From positions 434,001 to 498,000 of the forward strand of contig CBDEGU010000007.1 in assembly GCA_965238045.1 (NCBI GenBank): a stretch of DNA of 64,000 bases, in the 5' to 3' direction. A model generated the notes under the pieces. That model saw only the letters and a program-made list of their open reading frames with translations, did no database searches and was not told where the DNA came from. Below, piece by piece: positions 57,652-64,000 of the stretch; the first letter of the stretch is position 1; every line of letters begins with the position of its first letter. The translations under genes and the position numbers were made by a program. This DNA is from CBDEGU01 sp965238045 (GTDB lineage Bacteria > Acidobacteriota > Terriglobia > Bryobacterales > UBA6623).

Positions 57652-58447
57652 GGCATTGTCAAGTTAACGCGGCGAAGGTGATATTGACCCGGAGATCGTC
57701 TGAGGTTTCTCCCTCTCAGCAGGCACAAGTCGCCGTCTTCCAGTCCGTGAAAGCTCGCACCCGTAGGAGTCGATGATGGATCGCTTGGAGATGATGACGT
57801 CCAACTCGGAACAGGTTGTGAATCGGGCCGTGGACAGAGAGAAATCGTTGGAGTTGGGCCGCTGATTTGAATCGACGCATTTGGCGTTCCTGCTCCCTGG
57901 TGTGTTGGTGGGAAACTTCAGATCGGTTGTTTTCGTACTGGCCGGTTCGATGGGTCACGGATGGGAAGATCTCTCGGTGGGCGGCTGGATAGCTGCGAAG
58001 CTTGTCGGTGACGAGTTGTAGCGGTGGTCTCTCCTGGTGTTTCAACATCTTGCGAAAGAAGCGCTTAGCGGCTCTCTTGTCTCTGCGACGTGTGACCAGG
58101 ATATCGAGGACATCGCCATCCTGGTCAACGGCTCTCCAAAGATAACGGCGTTCGCCGCGGATGGTGATAAACACCTCATCCACCTGCCAGATGTCACCGA
58201 GGCGGCCCTGTCGCCGCCGCAGAGTGCGGGCATACGCTGGTCCAAACTTCCGGCACCAGGATCGAATGGCTTCGTAGGATACGGTGACGCCCCGCTCAGC
58301 GAGAAGGTCTTCGACATCACGAAAACTCAGCGTGAACCGATGGTACAGCCAGACGGCGTGGCTGATGATTTCGGGTGGGAAGCGGTGGCGTCGATACAGG
58401 GATTCCATCAGTCAATTGTCGCCGACCAGCTTTAACTTGACAATGCC
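57652..58447 (-). mobile_element. IS6-family insertion sequence, 796 bp
   Basis: Perfect 16-bp terminal inverted repeats GGCATTGTCAAGTTAA (57652-57667) and its complement (58432-58447) bound one transposase gene. Length and gene content fit IS6/IS26/IS240-type elements. The 8-bp flanks, CGCTGGTA and CTGCCGAC, differ, so it either arrived by replicative fusion followed by deletion or recombined with another copy, both usual for this family. Confidence 0.9.
57716..58408 (-). CDS. IS6-family transposase
   Basis: The 230-residue product begins MESLYRRHRFPPEIISHAVW and has the DDE core: Asp in DIWQVDEVFITI near 74, Asp in LQLVTDKLRSYPAAHREI near 135 and Glu in NRSEVSHQHTREQERQMRRFKS near 163. SVHGPIHNLFRVGRH is the standard C-terminal segment. 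Intact frame. Confidence 0.93.
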   Translation of the reverse strand: MESLYRRHRFPPEIISHAVWLYHRFTLSFRDVEDLLAERGVTVSYEAIRSWCRKFGPAYARTLRRRQGRLGDIWQVDEVFITIRGERRYLWRAVDQDGDVLDILVTRRRDKRAAKRFFRKMLKHQERPPLQLVTDKLRSYPAAHREIFPSVTHRTGQYENNRSEVSHQHTREQERQMRRFKSAAQLQRFLSVHGPIHNLFRVGRHHLQAIHHRLLRVRAFTDWKTATCAC

Positions 58448-58490
58448 CTGCCGACGCTTCGCGCCGGCGGACTGGCAGGAATGCCTGTCT

Positions 58491-59786
58491 CTACCCTTCC
58501 GGCAGACGCCAGCGGACGGCTTCGACGTGGGTCGCGCCGTCTTTGCCGCGGTAGCTGTAGCAGGAAACGAGCGTCCCGTCGTCGAGTTGTATGGTGTTAC
58601 CGAAGCCGCCGCCGCTCGGGCCGACGTTTTGGGCGTCGATCACGAGGCGGTCGCGCTTGAAGTCCCAGGTGTCGCCGTCGTCGTAGCTGATGATCGCGCG
58701 CAGGCCCAGCGCGCGGCCGTCGCTTGAGTTGCTGCGCACGGTGAAGGTCAGCAGGAGGCGCTCGTCTTTGAGCTGGAGGAATCGCGGGTACATCTCACCG
58801 TAAGTGCCAAAGGTGCCGTGGGCGTCGTGTTTTTGCCAACTGGCGCCGTTGTTGAGAGACTCCCACAGCATCATGCGGTCGCCCTGATCGCCGGCTTCTT
58901 GCTTGATCATCTCGGTACCCGGCAGCAGCCAGTGCGGACCGGCGCGATCCACGCGAACGGCGTGCAACAGCTTGCCCGAGCCCGCCCGATACGTGGTCGA
59001 TTGCGAAAAGAACCCGTCGACGTCAATCCAGCCAGCGGTGTCGGGGTTGAGGGACTTGCCCCAACTCCGCCCGCTGTTGCCTGAGCGCCAGAGATAGACG
59101 TTGTCGGGCGCGCGTTCCTGGCCGTGCTGGACACTGACCCCGAACAGGACCAGGCGCCCGCCGAGACTTGCTGGGTCGGGGACCTCGACGGGGGTCCAAT
59201 CGGTGGCGGTCACCGCGTTGCGCGGGAAGCCTTTCGGGCCGATGCGCGTTTCCTTCCACGAGCGGCCGTTGTCGACCGAGCGGAACAGCTTGCTGTAGGT
59301 GTGGCCGGCTTTGTTGTTTGCGTCCTGCCTGAGGAAATGACAGGGCATGAGGATTACGCCGTCCGAGAGGACGTTCAATGCAAACTCGCGTCCCGTGATG
59401 TCAGGACGCTCCTCGCGATCGCTCCAGGTCCGCCCGCCGTCTTTCGACCGCCAGAAGACAGCCCGCTCCGAGCGCGATTTACCTTGCGCTTTCTGCTTGG
59501 CCGAGACTTCCCGCGAGTAGAAGGCGACGAGCAGCAGCTCGCCGCTCTTGAGCTGGGCGATCCAGGGCTTGTAGTCATTGGCAATGCCAAGGGGAGTGCG
59601 CATCGCTGGGATGTCGTCGGGTGGCAGACGGTCGGCATTGAGCACTTCGATAGGCGTGCCGGTAGGTTTCGCTTGATCTTGCGGACGGACGACAGGGGCC
59701 GGGCCGAGCATCAAGGCCAGGACAGCGCCGTGGGTGATGAACCGCGTTGGAGATGGTAGAAGCTTGTGGACTTTGGTGTTGGTCAC
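58491..59786 (-). CDS. Secreted sialidase-like BNR-repeat protein
   Basis: The 431-residue product starts at GTG 59786, preceded by AGGAG; the upstream 12-codon extension is less likely. A signal region spans about residues 15-32. Five Asp boxes (S-x-D/N-x-G-x-x-W) are seen: SKDGGRTW, SVDNGRSW, SGNSGRSW, SLNNGASW and SYDDGDTW, giving a six-bladed propeller. It is an exported exo-sialidase-like or glycan-binding protein. It lies 43 bp after the IS6 element on the opposite side of its insertion. Confidence 0.85.
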   Translation of the reverse strand: MTNTKVHKLLPSPTRFITHGAVLALMLGPAPVVRPQDQAKPTGTPIEVLNADRLPPDDIPAMRTPLGIANDYKPWIAQLKSGELLLVAFYSREVSAKQKAQGKSRSERAVFWRSKDGGRTWSDREERPDITGREFALNVLSDGVILMPCHFLRQDANNKAGHTYSKLFRSVDNGRSWKETRIGPKGFPRNAVTATDWTPVEVPDPASLGGRLVLFGVSVQHGQERAPDNVYLWRSGNSGRSWGKSLNPDTAGWIDVDGFFSQSTTYRAGSGKLLHAVRVDRAGPHWLLPGTEMIKQEAGDQGDRMMLWESLNNGASWQKHDAHGTFGTYGEMYPRFLQLKDERLLLTFTVRSNSSDGRALGLRAIISYDDGDTWDFKRDRLVIDAQNVGPSGGGFGNTIQLDDGTLVSCYSYRGKDGATHVEAVRWRLPEG

Positions 59787-60060
59787 GGGCGCTCCTGTGT
59801 CGGTCCGGTCCAATCTTAGCACGCCACAACCGGGACGTCAGCCTACGCTATAATTGGCCGGAATAGACCTCGCTGCTGTTGGAGCCTGCCATGACCCGAC
59901 ATGTTTGTTTCCGAGCCGGACTCGTGCTTCTCTGTGCGGGGTGGTTCCGTCATCGAGTGTTGCCGAGAAGAGCTTAAGTGCCGATTATACAAGCACTTAC
60001 AGCCGATTTTCGCGTTGACCTCCTCGAAAATCGCGACAGCACACACTCATCATCGGCCGG

Positions 60061-62436
60061 TTATTCAGGCTCAGGCCAACTCAGGTGTCTGTGAAGGAAG
60101 CGGAATGTCCGATCCGCCAGGATCGTATGACCGCCATTGAAGAACTGGATCTCAGTGCGATCCGGGATACCGAGTTGGGCGTACAGACGCCGGACTTTGG
60201 CATATTCAGCGGCAACCCAGCGGTCCATCCCTACGCCGTCATGATGTCCGCGCTCTACCATGAACGGCCGGGGAATCATGAGGTAGGCTTTCTCGGCGTG
60301 TCCAAATGTGTTCCCGAGGTTGAAGGAGGGCACTTCCCATGTTGGGTGGTACATGTAGCTGTAATCGCGGTCGACGGCCGCCAGCTTGTGAATATCCTCG
60401 TTGAAATTGGCGGAGCAGATCGAAAGAGCGTAGTCTTCGAGAAGCGGCGGAACGATCATCGCCGTCGTGCCGCCGTAGCTCAAACCATAGAAGCCGATAC
60501 GCTTTGGATCAACGAAGGGCAGCGAAGAAAGCCAGTTCAGAATCTGTTGGTGTTGAGATGTGATGAACGAAAACATCGTGAGCTTTAGGGTCTTCGCCTT
60601 CTTGTCAAACCAGCGGAAGCGGTCGGTGTCACGATAGAAGTTGTGCGGCACAAACACAACGAAGCCACGTTCAGCCAATCGCGCGGCGAAGTTTCGGTAG
60701 TAGGGATCGTCGCCTTCGACGACATGATGCGGCAGCCCGTTGTACCCATGTTGGGCGACGACGACCGGGCGTCTTTCGCCCGGCTTGACGTCCTTCGGAA
60801 GCAGGAGAATACCCCAAGCGAAGACGTCAGGTACAACATCGAGGACAACCTCGTAGCCGGTCCACTTTGCTTCATCGTAGATTCGCCGGGAGCGGGGATT
60901 TGGCGGGAGTAAGGGATCGTCGAGTCGACCGACAATCTCGTCATAGAAGTGTTTGCGAAACGTTCTTGAGGCCCGCGCGAACTCCGGGGCAGAGTACGTC
61001 TCCGCGCTCAGGACCCGGGAGGACGGTTGCTCTGTCAAGGCGGGCATGGCGGCATTCATGTAAAAACGGTCACGGACATATCCCGAGGCAGAGATGAGTT
61101 GCTGAACGCGCTCCTCGAGCTGCTTGACCTGGCGATGCTGCCGAACCTTAGGATCGAAATTGCGCCGATGATCTTGTGGGGCCTTGTTGGTGCGTTGCGG
61201 GGGAAGTGTGACGTCGAGGATGGCGGCGAAATGACCCAGGGCCTGCTGGGAACCCGGCCCCACTGTTTCCCCGCTCGGCCCGCTGACGAGATGCTTTGGC
61301 TGGAAGCCCGGATGGGTCAGCAGATCGATGCGCTTGAATTCCGCCTCGATGGACTGGAAGTCGGGTGTTTGGAGCACGCCCGGAGCTGCCGCCTTGCGCC
61401 AGCCGTCCGGCACGTCGGGGGGGCCATCAATGGCTGGACTGGAGCTATGCTCGACCACGAGACCGCGCGGCGCGATGAGCGTGGCGATTTCGGCATCGCC
61501 GAACTCCCGCAGCAGGCCCCAGACCGTGCGATCGAGAGGCTCTTTCCACACTTTCCGCCGAGAATCGAAATAACCGCTCACTAGTGTCGCATCGATCCGC
61601 GTGTCGGACGCTGCGGCATACAACGCGATCAGACCACCCTCGCCGTATCCGGCAATACCGACCCTCGTACAGGGTCCGCCACGCTGTTTTAACCAGTCAA
61701 CGGCCGAGAGTACCTTCTGCACGTCGTAGCCGATGATGTGGCGACCCATGACAAAGGCTTGACGGTAGATCCACTCCCGATGAGGCATGTTGGTGTAGTT
61801 GACGTCCGGGTGGCCCGAAACTTCGGCGGCCCGACTGATCAGCACGGGCACGACGACCTCGAAACCGCTCTCCGCGAGTCGACGGGCGAACTGGGCCTCC
61901 TTCGGCAAACCGGGTGCCAGACCGACAAGCACTTCGGGCGTGTGATCCGCATCTGGGATAGCGATTACGCCTCCCACGGGCTGAAGCCGGGGACGGAGTA
62001 GTAGTCCCTCGCCGGTGACACCCTCAAGCACCGGCCAGCGGACCTGGAAGACGCGGAACGTCGGAGTCTCGGCAACGAGAGCCGGGTTATCGTCGTCGCC
62101 ATAGCGCTCCATAGAGGGTGAGGCTCGTTCATCGATGAGGCCAATGATTGTGCGAAACCGCTGACGGTTGGCTGCGACGGACTTTTCGTAGTTCACCGTT
62201 GAGGAGAGATCGCGCGACCAAAATCGGGAGCGAGCCTCGACGGAGCTCTGAATCTTCCGGTCGATGAAAACGTGGAGGCCGTCCAGCATCTTTTCATCGA
62301 GCGGCCCTTGCCAATCGAGCGGCCCGGCGCCATGGAGTTCAGCACCATGGAGTGTGGCAACTTGGCTCAAACCTACGGTCGCGGCCGGAAGAGCGATGAT
62401 CGCTGATATTGCTAATACTCGATAAATGAGGGGCAT
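60061..62436 (-). CDS. Exported two-domain alpha/beta hydrolase (acetyl-xylan-esterase/dienelactone type)
   Basis: The 791-residue product starts at ATG 62436 after GGGAG, with a signal peptide (residues 7-25). Two alpha/beta hydrolase domains follow. The first has GIAGYGEGGLIALYA, the nucleophile elbow with Gly where Ser is expected (GxSEGG becomes GYGEGG), so it is probably non-catalytic. The second has VVVAQHGYNGLPHH, GFYGLSYGGTTAM with a proper Ser, and FFNGGHTI with the catalytic His. The downstream start is 10 bases after the deacetylase stop. Likely an envelope esterase acting on acylated polysaccharides. Confidence 0.78.
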   Translation of the reverse strand: MPLIYRVLAISAIIALPAATVGLSQVATLHGAELHGAGPLDWQGPLDEKMLDGLHVFIDRKIQSSVEARSRFWSRDLSSTVNYEKSVAANRQRFRTIIGLIDERASPSMERYGDDDNPALVAETPTFRVFQVRWPVLEGVTGEGLLLRPRLQPVGGVIAIPDADHTPEVLVGLAPGLPKEAQFARRLAESGFEVVVPVLISRAAEVSGHPDVNYTNMPHREWIYRQAFVMGRHIIGYDVQKVLSAVDWLKQRGGPCTRVGIAGYGEGGLIALYAAASDTRIDATLVSGYFDSRRKVWKEPLDRTVWGLLREFGDAEIATLIAPRGLVVEHSSSPAIDGPPDVPDGWRKAAAPGVLQTPDFQSIEAEFKRIDLLTHPGFQPKHLVSGPSGETVGPGSQQALGHFAAILDVTLPPQRTNKAPQDHRRNFDPKVRQHRQVKQLEERVQQLISASGYVRDRFYMNAAMPALTEQPSSRVLSAETYSAPEFARASRTFRKHFYDEIVGRLDDPLLPPNPRSRRIYDEAKWTGYEVVLDVVPDVFAWGILLLPKDVKPGERRPVVVAQHGYNGLPHHVVEGDDPYYRNFAARLAERGFVVFVPHNFYRDTDRFRWFDKKAKTLKLTMFSFITSQHQQILNWLSSLPFVDPKRIGFYGLSYGGTTAMIVPPLLEDYALSICSANFNEDIHKLAAVDRDYSYMYHPTWEVPSFNLGNTFGHAEKAYLMIPRPFMVERGHHDGVGMDRWVAAEYAKVRRLYAQLGIPDRTEIQFFNGGHTILADRTFRFLHRHLSWPEPE

Positions 62437-62446
62437 TCGTACTCCC

Positions 62447-63484
62447 TTAAGCGAGTTGCGCCCTCGCGCGCCGGGCGACCGCATTGAGGTCGACCAAGGC
62501 GGCACGATCTCCAGCCTTCCGAACGAGATCACAGATGAGGTCTATCGTGCGGAACTCGGGGTCAGTCACATAGAGACAGGAGGGGTGGCCGAGGAAATCA
62601 AAGACGCCGCGGTTCTCGATCGCCCACGTCACCGCACGCCCGACGGCTTCGAGAAACCAGTCGAGTTTCCAGCGTCCGTTACGGAAAGCGCTGATGTCGC
62701 TCGGGGGGCTCATGGGAATTTCGACGAGCCCGGTTGGGTAAACGAACGGTTGCGCATCCGATTGGGCCGCCGTGATGGCGTCATAGACGGATTGGCTGGG
62801 TTCTTGGCCCGGTTCTCCGATCGGATGCCGAGGGTATTTGCTGCTTGCCCATCTGAAACCGAGGTCGAGCAGTAAGTGTTGCAGATCGGGCCGCGCGGTG
62901 AGTCCGTCAGCGAACCCACCGGGTGTACGGAACCCTTGTGGAAAGATGCCGAGCCGGCTTTGCATGGCAAGCGTACAGGCCACGATGTTATCCCGAAGCA
63001 CCTCTTCGATGGAACGGCCTTCAATCAGCCAAGGTGCACGCCGAAATCGGAATTGGATGTCGTCACGTTGCCGCGCCGTCACGTTCACGTGGTCGTAGGT
63101 GTGGTTTCCGACGGCGTGGCCCGCGGCGACAATTTCTTTGAGCCAGTCCACGGTTTCATGTTCGAAAACCTGTCCCACGACGAAGCTGTGAAGGACGCCA
63201 CCACACGCTTTGATGCGCCGTGCGGCTTCGACGGCGTAACGTTTGGATTCTTCGTTGAGGTTGCCTTTTTCGTAGTCCCAGTGTGTCGTCTCGCGGGTCG
63301 GAAAGTTGCGGCTCATCTCGAGATCCAGAGTGATAGCGATGAGCGCCTTGCCGCGCAGTTCGCGATCCTCTTGGCCCGCCCGAAGGGAGAAGGCGCTCGT
63401 CAGACCGGCGGCAAGAAGTTCGCGCCGCGTGATGCTGTGAACCGGTTTGGTGGGCAGGGCTTTCATGCTTCTGTCCGCGTTCAC
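62447..63484 (-). CDS. Tat-exported polysaccharide deacetylase (CE4)
   Basis: The 345-residue product starts at GTG 63484, overlapping the upstream stop as GTGA; ATG 63466 is an alternative. SITRRELLAAGLTSAFSL is a twin-arginine signal. The NodB-type core has ITLDLEMSRN near residue 51 (the TFDD region, altered), HAVGNHTYDHVN near 124 with the HxxxH metal motif, FRTPGGFADG near 166 and a C-terminal VFDFLGHPSCLY with His. The changed first motif means the substrate or activity may differ from chitooligosaccharide deacetylases. Confidence 0.85.
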   Translation of the reverse strand: MNADRSMKALPTKPVHSITRRELLAAGLTSAFSLRAGQEDRELRGKALIAITLDLEMSRNFPTRETTHWDYEKGNLNEESKRYAVEAARRIKACGGVLHSFVVGQVFEHETVDWLKEIVAAGHAVGNHTYDHVNVTARQRDDIQFRFRRAPWLIEGRSIEEVLRDNIVACTLAMQSRLGIFPQGFRTPGGFADGLTARPDLQHLLLDLGFRWASSKYPRHPIGEPGQEPSQSVYDAITAAQSDAQPFVYPTGLVEIPMSPPSDISAFRNGRWKLDWFLEAVGRAVTWAIENRGVFDFLGHPSCLYVTDPEFRTIDLICDLVRKAGDRAALVDLNAVARRARAQLA

Positions 63485-64000
63485 GGTGATTCCTGCTGCA
63501 AATAGCGAAACAGGTCGCGCAGTTCTTGCGGATTGAGCGCGTTGAGGAGATCTTCCGGCATGAGCGACTCGGGCGCAACCTCCATTGACCGGATGTCGCT
63601 ACGCGCGATTCGGGTCTTTTGGAACGAGCTGTCAACGATAGTAACCGCCCCCGTGTCTTCCTGTTCCATGATACCGCGAACCGTACGGCCGCCGGGGGTG
63701 CGAATCACGTAGGTCAGGTACTCCCTACGAACGGCGGCACTCGGGTCGACTAGGGCCGCGAGCAACGCGGCTTGATCCCTGCGATTGGCGTCCGTCAGAT
63801 CCGTTCCCAGGGTCCCACCTTCGCCGAATAGCTTGTGGCAACTTGCGCAGTGTTGGATGAAGAGGCGGTGTCCGTTACCGGAGTCGCCATCTCCGGCGTT
63901 GAGGTCATTGCGATAGCGCCGCATGATGGCGAGTTTTTCTTCCGTGCTTCCCGCCTTGATGTTGCCCCAATGCTTTCGGACCAGCCCGTTGATCGTTTCG
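63481..64000 (-). CDS. PVC-type c-cytochrome, C-terminal part (TIGR02603-like)
   Basis: The frame is open through the right edge, so this is the last 173 or so residues of a larger protein. HCASCHKLFGEGGTLGTDLT carries the CxxCH haem site, followed by LLAALVDPSAAVRREYLTYV and LMPEDLLNALNPQELRDLFRYL, as in the putative haem-binding domain TIGR02603 of exported PVC and acidobacterial proteins. An internal ATG at 63924 is not the start. It is the first seen gene of a three-gene operon with the deacetylase and hydrolase. Confidence 0.82.
   Translation of the reverse strand, partial: ETINGLVRKHWGNIKAGSTEEKLAIMRRYRNDLNAGDGDSGNGHRLFIQHCASCHKLFGEGGTLGTDLTDANRRDQAALLAALVDPSAAVRREYLTYVIRTPGGRTVRGIMEQEDTGAVTIVDSSFQKTRIARSDIRSMEVAPESLMPEDLLNALNPQELRDLFRYLQQESP

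Noticed and set aside
57383..57652. An 89-codon plus-strand frame read as a gene
   Set aside because: It is Ser/Arg-rich without motifs, while another frame over the same bases encodes IS1380 transposase segments.
58448..58490. Target duplication for the IS6 element
   Set aside because: The 8-bp flanks CGCTGGTA and CTGCCGAC do not match.
1..64000. tRNA, rRNA, CRISPR array, restriction-modification or toxin-antitoxin genes
   Set aside because: None recognised by eye on either strand; no short regularly spaced repeats of CRISPR type were found.

Overview
The window is about 60% G+C and looks like the replication-origin neighbourhood of a Solibacter/Bryobacter-like acidobacterium (Acidobacteriota, probably Bryobacterales). 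The pointers are a DUF1592/1588/1585 cytochrome paired with a DUF1552 protein, a remnant of the Solibacter-type C-terminal domain (TIGR03437), the 5' ends of kinase genes opening with MIGRTISHY-like residues, and secreted sialidase, deacetylase and CehA/McbA-type proteins. The taxonomic call rests on family recognition and was not searched.

Layout. 1-2.6 kb: end of a PVC-type cytochrome/DUF1552 operon, then a broken membrane-zinc-ribbon gene. 3.6-8.9 kb (minus strand): SGNH hydrolase, sugar-nucleotide epimerase, Gfo/Idh/MocA oxidoreductase and purD, with a 306-bp tandem duplication at the epimerase-oxidoreductase junction. 8.98-33.2 kb is the conserved chromosome core: mnmG-rsmG, a parS site, parA-parB, ruvC, yebC, hemB, dacB, three Tad-type pilin/secretion genes, gyrA, larE, dnaA, a candidate oriC, dnaN and gyrB, then lipA on the other strand. 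An IS256-family element sits directly against parS and separates rsmG from parA.

34.4-50.2 kb is an accessory stretch bracketed by two directly repeated, about 2.55-kb IS91-like elements (tyrosine recombinase plus HUH transposase). Between them lie a CehA/McbA-type metallohydrolase, a sialidase remnant, an enlarged malate synthase, an exported phosphonoacetate-hydrolase-like protein, a lipoprotein of glycoside-hydrolase type, an HU-like protein and another integrase. Both IS91-like copies end just upstream of the promoter and start codon of a truncated Ser/Thr kinase gene.

50.6-54 kb: a complete frdABCD operon of the Escherichia coli quinol:fumarate reductase type with a clear sigma70-like promoter. 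54.3-58.5 kb is a zone of insertion and decay: a vWA gene cut by an IS5-family element whose other end supplies a new 5' end to an HtrA protease, then an IS1380 fragment cut by an IS6-family element. 58.5-64 kb (minus strand): a sialidase, and an operon-like group of c-type cytochrome, polysaccharide deacetylase and a two-domain alpha/beta hydrolase, probably for extracellular or periplasmic carbohydrate ester breakdown.

No tRNA, rRNA, CRISPR array or obvious defence system was seen. The most notable signals are structural: IS insertion at parS, the chimeric tandem duplication, paired IS91-like insertions at kinase promoters, and IS-derived gene starts.
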